From Candidatus Aquiluna sp. IMCC13023 (GTDB taxonomy: Bacteria; Actinomycetota; Actinomycetes; Actinomycetales; Microbacteriaceae), in contig NZ_AJKR01000003.1 in the NCBI RefSeq assembly GCF_000257665.1, positions 372,001 through 436,000 of the forward strand: a DNA stretch of 64,000 nt, read 5' to 3'. Below the pieces are notes generated by a model. It saw nothing but the letters and a program-made list of their open reading frames with translations, was not told the DNA's origin and searched no databases. The position numbers and the translations under genes are program-made. Positions 58,249 through 64,000 of the stretch are shown in pieces (position 1 is the stretch's first letter; each line of letters starts with the position of its first letter).

Positions 58249-59792
58249 CAGTTCACCCTAATTCTTGGGTCCAGAGCGGTATAAAGCAGATCGGCAACCA
58301 GGTTGCCGATAACCGCCAGTAGGCCAGTTACCAGGAAGAAGCCCATCACTAGGTTCACGTCAACGGCATTGAGTCCCTTCGAGAAAAGGGCGCCCATGCC
58401 ATCCCACGCAAATACTCGCTCGGTAATAATCGCACCGCCAATAAGACCGGAAATGTCAAAGGCGATAATTGTCGCGATTGGAATCATTGCGTTTCTAAAA
58501 GCATGCCGAACAATCACAGTTCGCTCATTGAGGCCCTTGGCTCTAGCCGTTCTTATGTAGTCCTGGTTCAAAACCTCAAGCAAAGACGCGCGCGCGTATC
58601 GCGTATAACCAGCAACAGAAACAATCATGAGAGCTGCTGTCGGCAGAATCAAGTGAGCATATGAGTCCAACAAACTCAGCCACATGTTCTCCTCTCGCCC
58701 AATTGTGGGAGTAACAGCGCCAATCGTGGAGACGAAGCCCGTCTTCAAGGGGATAAGTTCCAAATAAGTACTCCAGTACTGCATTGCCTCATCGATGACT
58801 AAAACCAGACCGCCGAGGCCACCTACGAACCCAGCAATTTTCGCAATTTGCACCCGAGCCTCTCCACCGAATGCCAGAGCAAGCCCCACGCCGATGGCTG
58901 CCATAATCGAAATCATCGCCACTATTCCGAGTGGACCCTCAAGGTAGTAAAAAAGATATTGTCCAGGCAGCCACATGGCCCCAGTTGCAAGAGCCATGGA
59001 GCCAACGACATAAACTGCCCTGCGTTGACCAAACCCTGTGGACAGCAGGAGCGCTACTCCGGCTATCAGAGCCGTCAAAAGCACCACGCCAACCACCCCA
59101 ATTGATGGAGACGTGAGCCATCCGGTGACATTTAAGCTGACCAGCAGGGTGGTCGATAAGACTAGGGACATAAGAAAAACACGGACACGAGTTTTGAGCC
59201 TTCCGCCAGCTATCCCGGTAATTATCAGCGCAAGCAAAAGCGGGATCAGAGTTAGTGCCCAGGGGCCAAAAGTGGGATCCGCTAAAAAGCGATTGAACCT
59301 GATTGCGCCGTACTCTTTTAGCAAAACTGCCACCCAAAAAATGGGCAGGGAGTAAAAAACAAACGCGAAGAAGGTGACGGAGTAGTCATACCCCGAGTAT
59401 TGACGGAGCGCAGTGGTCATGCCGACAGCAACCCCCACCAGAATTGAGAGGACAGTTGCCAAAATAATCAGCTGCAAGGTTGAGGCAATCGCTCCGGCCA
59501 GAGCGTCTGTCACAAGACTTTCGCCCTTAGCTATGGACACTCCAAGATCGCAACGTCCAACCAGACAGCCAGCAGCACCACCTAGCCAATAGAAATATCT
59601 CAGAAAGGGAGGGACGTCCAGATCGAGCATCCCAGTTAGGTAGCGCAGACGATCTTGTGTGTTTGGGTCTCGGGAGGCGCGGATTTCCGCTAAAGGGTCG
59701 CCAGATATGGCGGTCAGTTGGTAGACAATGAAAGATGCCACTAGCAGAACGACCAGAGTCGCCGCAAATCTCCGCACAATAAAACCAAGCAT
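58248..59792 (-). CDS. Peptide ABC transporter permease (OppB/DppB-like), with extra membrane segment
   Basis: About 514 aa. The N-terminal part (MLGFIVRRFAATLVVLL, SFIVYQLT) and C-terminal half (RYARASLLEVLNQDYIRTARAKGLNE) match OppB-type permeases, but an extra hydrophobic region of roughly 190 residues (about 185-340) lies between, giving five or six additional helices. Typical members are 310-340 aa. The ATG at 59792 is preferred (AAAAAGGG upstream); 59810 is an alternative. Confidence 0.9.
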   Translation of the reverse strand: MLGFIVRRFAATLVVLLVASFIVYQLTAISGDPLAEIRASRDPNTQDRLRYLTGMLDLDVPPFLRYFYWLGGAAGCLVGRCDLGVSIAKGESLVTDALAGAIASTLQLIILATVLSILVGVAVGMTTALRQYSGYDYSVTFFAFVFYSLPIFWVAVLLKEYGAIRFNRFLADPTFGPWALTLIPLLLALIITGIAGGRLKTRVRVFLMSLVLSTTLLVSLNVTGWLTSPSIGVVGVVLLTALIAGVALLLSTGFGQRRAVYVVGSMALATGAMWLPGQYLFYYLEGPLGIVAMISIMAAIGVGLALAFGGEARVQIAKIAGFVGGLGGLVLVIDEAMQYWSTYLELIPLKTGFVSTIGAVTPTIGREENMWLSLLDSYAHLILPTAALMIVSVAGYTRYARASLLEVLNQDYIRTARAKGLNERTVIVRHAFRNAMIPIATIIAFDISGLIGGAIITERVFAWDGMGALFSKGLNAVDVNLVMGFFLVTGLLAVIGNLVADLLYTALDPRIRVN

Positions 59793-59865
59793 CATCGCCC
59801 TTTTTTGCATTGTTTGGGGCCATCACTGATAAACAATGATGGCCCCTCACAATTATGTTTCTAGA

Positions 59866-61665
59866 CTAGCCCGCGGTTGGGGCCCAGTTCCAGAAGTTCC
59901 AGTAGAAGTAAGGAACAAGTAGGTTTGGCGATACGCCAGTGACCTCTTTGTCCCACCAGGTTAGACCTGGGAACTGGAACAGAGTGATGTTGTATGCATC
60001 CTTTGCTAGCTCTGCCTCAATTGCAAGGCGGATACGAAGCTGCTCAGCTGGATCTACGGCCACATTTAACTCGTCCAACAGACCCTTTGCGGCTGCGTTA
60101 TCAAAGCCAGTCCAGTTAGAAGGTCCGCCCAGTACTAGGTACTGGTCGTCACCCGAAACTGATAGCGATGTTGCGGCCCAAGCGAATATAGTTGCATCGT
60201 GTGGGTTGAGGTCTGGGAACACCGTCTCGGTGAACGCCCAGTTTGGCTCAGACTCGTCGATCAAGTTGAAACCAACCGAATCCGCGGATAGCTTGAGAAG
60301 CTCGTACTCCTGGCCGCGACGAACGTTGCCCTCTGGGTACCAGAACTCAACGTCGATTGGAGTAGAGACTCCGGCCTCTGCGAGCAGAGCCTTGGCCTTG
60401 ACGCGATTTTCATCGTCAGTGCCTAGGTAATCGGAATAGTAAGACTCAGCCTCGTCGTAACCTTCAGCACCCGGGATGAATAGCACCGAGGTTCGGACCT
60501 TTGCATCTGGGTTCAGAGGCTTGATCAACTTTTCGATGATTTCGTTTCGAGGAACTGACAGCAGGAATGCCTGTCGAACCTTGAGCGCTGTATCAGCGTC
60601 TCCGCCGTAGCTGGCTGGGTCGAATGGGCCTCCGTTGTTAACTGTGAGGTCGATGTGCTCGTAGGCTGCTTCCTCGCTGGACGCATACTCTGCGTTTGCA
60701 AGGGCCTGGACTAGAGCCAAGACGTCTGCAGTTGGCTGACCCGAGGCAATCTGGATTTCTCCATTGTCAACAGCCTGGATGGCGGCAGTTGAGTCTTCAA
60801 TCTGACGAATAGTGACTCGCTCATATTGAGGCTTTGGGCCCCATGTGTATAGCGGGTTCAGAACGTGAGTTGAGTACTGCTCCTCAACAAGCTCCTCAAG
60901 AACGTATGGGCCTGAGGACAAGTAGACAAGTGGGTTCTCAGGCGTGTTGACGGACGAGTAGCCCTCGTTCCAGACGGTTGCAACCGCAGCAAGCCACTCG
61001 GTGTCTTCGTTCATAATTGAGTCAATAAGCTTGCTCTTGGCATCCGCGATACTTAGATCAGGGTAGGCCATCTGAACAGCTCCGTGAGCGGCAACTCCGA
61101 CGCCGAAAGCAAGCTCCCAGTCAACGTACTGAACGTCATACTCAAAAGTAATCGTGCTTCCACTAATTGTTGGAAGTTTCGAAGCTACGTTGTCTTTAGG
61201 TGCAGCGTGGGAGAACATGTAAACCTCGTCAGCATCCTTGAACTTTCCAAAGATGGTCGCCCATGCCAAAGCAAGGTCGGCTCCGTCGATTGCTGTCCCA
61301 TCCGACCAGACAACTCCATCGTTGACGGTGTAAGTAACAGTAAGTGGGTCTTCGCTAACGACTTCGTAGGTACCAAAATCAGTGTTCTTCACGAGGGCCG
61401 GCGAGTTGTCGTAATAGTTGAAGCTTGAGCTGGTCAAGTAAGTAGTCAATGAGTTGGCCACATTGTTGCCAGCGGCGGAACTGGAATTGAAGGTGTCAAC
61501 AATATCGTTCCAGCCGACGGTGATCAGAGGCGCAAGAGTAGCCTCTTCAGTCACAGCAGCTGGAGTAGATGTTGGAGTTAGTTCTTCAGTAGCCGCACAA
61601 CCCGCGAGGGTTAAGGCTAAAACACTCAGGCCAGCAACAGCTGCTGATCCGCGGAAATTCTTCAT
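59866..61665 (-). CDS. Extracellular solute-binding protein, family 5 (lipoprotein)
   Basis: 599-aa lipoprotein that captures peptides for the adjacent ABC transporter. N-terminal signal MKNFRGSAAVAG with lipobox LAGC, then a Thr/Pro/Ala linker and the family-5 domain (VVWSDGTAIDGADLALAW). The ATG at 61665 follows GAAGGAG. First gene of the operon; an AT-rich promoter-like stretch lies in 61705-61760. Confidence 0.93.
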   Translation of the reverse strand: MKNFRGSAAVAGLSVLALTLAGCAATEELTPTSTPAAVTEEATLAPLITVGWNDIVDTFNSSSAAGNNVANSLTTYLTSSSFNYYDNSPALVKNTDFGTYEVVSEDPLTVTYTVNDGVVWSDGTAIDGADLALAWATIFGKFKDADEVYMFSHAAPKDNVASKLPTISGSTITFEYDVQYVDWELAFGVGVAAHGAVQMAYPDLSIADAKSKLIDSIMNEDTEWLAAVATVWNEGYSSVNTPENPLVYLSSGPYVLEELVEEQYSTHVLNPLYTWGPKPQYERVTIRQIEDSTAAIQAVDNGEIQIASGQPTADVLALVQALANAEYASSEEAAYEHIDLTVNNGGPFDPASYGGDADTALKVRQAFLLSVPRNEIIEKLIKPLNPDAKVRTSVLFIPGAEGYDEAESYYSDYLGTDDENRVKAKALLAEAGVSTPIDVEFWYPEGNVRRGQEYELLKLSADSVGFNLIDESEPNWAFTETVFPDLNPHDATIFAWAATSLSVSGDDQYLVLGGPSNWTGFDNAAAKGLLDELNVAVDPAEQLRIRLAIEAELAKDAYNITLFQFPGLTWWDKEVTGVSPNLLVPYFYWNFWNWAPTAG

Positions 61666-61864
61666 TCTTTCTCCTTCTATGTTGAACGTGACATTGGGTC
61701 TCACACCCGATGGACGTTTTTATTACTCTAGGGGTTTGATTTGCCCGGAGACGCCGTACGTGTTTCGGTTTGATAACAAATCAGATTCGCGAGTAACCTG
61801 TCTTTTTTTGCCCCTCAGCACTTCGATGTTTCGGGCGGAACTGCGTCACTTTTGCAACTAACGA

Positions 61865-62257
61865 CTAGGGAAGAAGAAAGCTTTTGGCTTTCGATTCTCG
61901 ACAAATAATTGCGCTGTCGACACCAATGCCCAGGGGATTTTGATACCTGGCACACATCCTGAGCGTCGAAGTATCCGCATTCACCTGACCTGCCGCCGAA
62001 ACAATGATCAGCCTCTGGGCACTTGGTGCTCTTTGAAGAAACAGCACAATCTCATTGGACAGCTTGGCCTGGTTGGGGATGCCCGCCGTTACCGACCTGT
62101 CGTGGGCATAGAGAATGGCCATGTCGGCAACCCCCTGAACTCGGTTCGATGCGACTAGAGCTGCTATAACCGAGACTGAACCGAATGCGGCAAGCAAGAT
62201 TATTGATAGATAAATTGCGACCAGGGGAGCAATTGTCCCCTTATCGGATCGAATCAA
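61865..62257 (-). CDS. Tad pilus-like secreted protein (Rv3654c/TadG-like)
   Basis: 130 aa with an N-terminal signal-like helix at about residues 8-35 (DKGTIAPLVAIYLSIILLAA) and a VQGVADMAILYAHD region, the pattern of actinobacterial Rv3654c-type TadE/TadG-like proteins. The TTG at 62257 overlaps the preceding stop as TTGA, which decides the start. The stop is followed by no visible terminator. Confidence 0.72.
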   Translation of the reverse strand: MIRSDKGTIAPLVAIYLSIILLAAFGSVSVIAALVASNRVQGVADMAILYAHDRSVTAGIPNQAKLSNEIVLFLQRAPSAQRLIIVSAAGQVNADTSTLRMCARYQNPLGIGVDSAIICRESKAKSFLLP

Positions 62258-62595
62258 GGCTCCAATCCTGCCGTTTGTATCGCCCAGGCAGCACCCACAT
62301 GAACCCGAAGAGATAGCAAATCCCCGGCCTGGCATGAATCCAAGCAGCTGACCGAAAAACTCGAAATGTCCTTGCCCCAACTTACGGCTAGGGGCTCTAT
62401 GACGGCACCGAGCTGTCTAGGGACCTCCCCTTTTTCCTGCGATAAAACAGCTGACCTGAGACCATGCCTAGCAATTGATTCTGCGGCCAGAGAGTCACTC
62501 AGGTGTTGATACAAGCCAAGCGCAGGAGCAATCGGTAAAACCAGCACCAACAGGAGCGCAACGGCTTCCAGCGGGCTTGAGCCGGCGTCATCCAA
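62254..62595 (-). CDS. TadE-like pilin-associated protein
   Basis: 113 aa beginning LDDAGSSPLEAVALLLVLVLP: a short polar leader and a hydrophobic helix, typical for TadE minor pseudopilins. TTG start with GAGGG six bases upstream. In other actinobacteria tadA, tadB, tadC and a Flp pilin gene come before it, but here the upstream sequence is the mobile-like region. Confidence 0.72.
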   Translation of the reverse strand: MDDAGSSPLEAVALLLVLVLPIAPALGLYQHLSDSLAAESIARHGLRSAVLSQEKGEVPRQLGAVIEPLAVSWGKDISSFSVSCLDSCQAGDLLSLRVHVGAAWAIQTAGLEP

Positions 62596-62715
62596 CTGTT
62601 TCCCTCGCTGCGAGCGCCGAGTAATTCATCATTGGAGGCTCAATAAAGCCGAAACCAGGAAGCTTGCTTGGCACATACGAGGTAATTCTTCGAGGCTTGC
62701 GCTGGGAGTTTACTC

Positions 62716-63351
62716 ATGGGGGTGCTAATGAGCGCCTTTGATTCCCTACCTCGCTTTGACTATCTACAAGACCTCCCCCCTATCAGTTACCTGGTCGAGG
62801 ACTTGATTACCGAAGGAACCGTGACATTCGTCGCAGGTCTTCCGGGTGCAGGTAAATCTTTGCTCGCTCAATCAATTGCTGTCTCTGTTGTTTCCGGTCA
62901 ATTATGGTTCGGGCGTGAGGTGGAAAAGGGCCCGGTCCTCTATGTCACAACCGACGCATCGGCGCGACAGACCCACGAGCGTTTTAGGGCTTGGGAGGCC
63001 TCAAATTTCAAGAAACTACCCCACCCAAACCTCAGATATCTAGACCGCCTGGATCTCACTAACAAGCAAGACCAGGCAACGCTCAAAGAGATTGCTAAGT
63101 GTGGTGTTCGGCTCTTGGTCATCGATGTTCTCGCTACTTCAATTGCGGGCATGAACCTTATGGAGCAAGCCCAGGTTGCGACGCTGCACCTCCTCTTCAG
63201 AGACTTGATCGCGCTGTCCGAAGGCAAACTTTCCATCATTGTCTTAGCTCACTCCCCCAAGGCCACAGATTCTCTGGCAACTTCAACAACATGGAGTTCA
63301 GGGGCCAATTCTGTCCCGAATGCGAAAAACGGCAAGCGAGAAAGACCATGA
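62716..63351 (+). CDS. RepA-like AAA ATPase, C-terminally truncated
   Basis: 211 aa. Walker A GLPGAGKS (about 41-48), VLYVTTDAS, and Walker B LLVIDVLA are those of RepA/RAD25-like ATPases carried by phages and plasmids (AAA_25). Up to SIIVLAHSPK it fits the family; after that (about residue 181) the final 30 residues are low-similarity and read across the zinc-repeat gene in a different frame, so the true C-terminus is lost. The ATG at 62716 follows GGGAG; 62728 is an alternative. Confidence 0.72.
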   Translation: MGVLMSAFDSLPRFDYLQDLPPISYLVEDLITEGTVTFVAGLPGAGKSLLAQSIAVSVVSGQLWFGREVEKGPVLYVTTDASARQTHERFRAWEASNFKKLPHPNLRYLDRLDLTNKQDQATLKEIAKCGVRLLVIDVLATSIAGMNLMEQAQVATLHLLFRDLIALSEGKLSIIVLAHSPKATDSLATSTTWSSGANSVPNAKNGKRERP

Positions 63352-63713
63352 CAGAAAAGCAGGCCCGCACATACCTAGAGTCGAGAAACTTGTCGCTTGC
63401 AGGCCCATACATTAGCAAGACAAAAACGGTCCTGATCGCCTGCACGAAATGCAAAGTAAAAAGGGAAACCTCGGTCAAGAAAGTTATCGACACTGCCGCG
63501 GACTGCCAAAATTGCGCCAACTTGGATTATTCCAAGAAGGCCTCTGGCATCATGCGACAGGCAGGTGTGGAGCCTTTGGTGCCCTATCCAGGCTCTTTAT
63601 CTGAATGGCTTTGCAGGTGCACGACTTGCGGCAAAGAGATAACTCCAACTTATGCGAACGTGTCTAAAGGACAGGGCGCTTGCAGTTTCTGTCGAAGCGG
63701 GCCTTGGAAGTAA
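63291..63713 (+). CDS. Zinc-repeat protein fragment
   Basis: 140 aa with four-cysteine repeats: CPEC (half of a repeat), CTKC-x18-CQNC and CTTCGKEITPTYANVSKGQGACSFC. This treble-clef-like type occurs in phage and mobile-element proteins. Similarity continues upstream of the ATG in the same frame (QGHRFSGNF), so the 5' end of an originally longer gene is lost. An ATG at 63348 overlaps the ATPase stop as ATGA and is a possible real start. Confidence 0.6.
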   Translation: MEFRGQFCPECEKRQARKTMTEKQARTYLESRNLSLAGPYISKTKTVLIACTKCKVKRETSVKKVIDTAADCQNCANLDYSKKASGIMRQAGVEPLVPYPGSLSEWLCRCTTCGKEITPTYANVSKGQGACSFCRSGPWK

Positions 63714-63791
63714 TTCTGGTTAGCAATTGGCACCGAAGGTTCTAGCAATTAGGCAGTCGGAATAAGCCTAGAGACGCCCCTGAAGTCTTAG

Positions 63792-64000
63792 CTAGAAGCG
63801 TTCTTTTATCTCAAGCTGAATTGCTTCCGCTTCCTTGTCGGTTAGAAGACCAGCAGCCTGAAGTGAATGCGCGCTTTTTACAAGGCCGGCCTTGGTAGGC
63901 GCCTTCCCTAATGTCCTCTGCGTGGCTTTTGCATCCTTCATTAGTAGTTGCATTTTGTGTACAATTTCACGGTAGTGGATATCGGGGAGCTTTCCCCAGA
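63792..64000 (-). CDS. C-terminal part of a gene that continues past the window end
   Basis: A - strand frame is open from the window edge to a TAG at 63792-63794 and encodes at least 68 residues, mostly helical and charged (ending EAIQLEIKERF). It is not recognised. The 78 bp between it and the zinc-repeat gene hold no clear feature. Confidence 0.45.
   Translation of the reverse strand, partial: WGKLPDIHYREIVHKMQLLMKDAKATQRTLGKAPTKAGLVKSAHSLQAAGLLTDKEAEAIQLEIKERF

Overview
The window comes from a small-genome, mid-GC actinobacterium, most likely a freshwater Microbacteriaceae of the Luna / Rhodoluna / Aquiluna kind. The basis is gene content and order: DUF2469 beside rnhB, the 'ATP/GTP-binding' small zinc protein, the cdsA-frr-pyrH-tsf-rpsB block, the smc-ftsY-ffh block, a tmRNA tag ending ALAA, roughly even base composition by eye, and very tight gene packing. 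The species is inferred, not proven.

Layout. 1-10.5 kb (+ strand): a DEAD-box RNA helicase, an SDR dehydrogenase lying between tRNA-Arg and a partial copy of that tRNA, a bifunctional proline catabolic enzyme (PutA type), an AcrB-like RND permease with a long cytoplasmic tail, oligoribonuclease and tRNA-His. 10.5-21 kb (- strand): gatCAB for Gln-tRNA/Asn-tRNA amidation, DNA ligase ligA, mnmA with its sulfur-donating cysteine desulfurase, a YbbN/CnoX-like TPR protein and a membrane protein with an internal lipobox. 21-25 kb: a coiled-coil gene with an AI-2E family permease, a hydrolase, a small zinc protein, a secreted lytic-transglycosylase-like protein and a DivIVA-domain protein. 25-29.4 kb: cdsA, frr, pyrH, tsf, rpsB. 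29.5-46 kb: a LytM-like secreted protein, then a very long - strand block running (in transcription order) recG, coaD, DUF177, rpmF, rnc, mutM; smc, ftsY, ffh; rpsP, khpA, rimM, trmD, rplS, lepB, rnhB, DUF2469, dprA, xerC. 48-53 kb: rsmD, citrate synthase, ferredoxin, smpB, prfB and tmRNA. 52.8-62 kb: EamA and MFS exporters and a dipeptide/oligopeptide ABC transporter whose operon is interrupted by an opposite-strand PH-domain gene. 62-64 kb: two orphan Tad-pilus-like genes next to what looks like a decayed mobile element (RepA-like ATPase cut off at its 3' side and joined out of frame to a zinc-repeat gene).

The window is mainly housekeeping: translation and ribosome biogenesis, SRP targeting and secretion, chromosome maintenance and repair, and trans-translation (tmRNA and smpB close together). 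Several genes usually found at these loci are absent (ftsEX next to smpB/prfB, rlmN near cdsA, yraN/comM near dprA), which fits genome streamlining. The most interesting points are the 1 kb tRNA-Arg-bounded segment, the double UUCG-hairpin leader of rpsB, the repeat-built acidic tails on ribosomal proteins S2 and S16, the protein with an internal lipobox, the antisense gene within the opp locus, and the gene-fusion scar at about 63.25 kb. No complete new defence system or CRISPR array was found.
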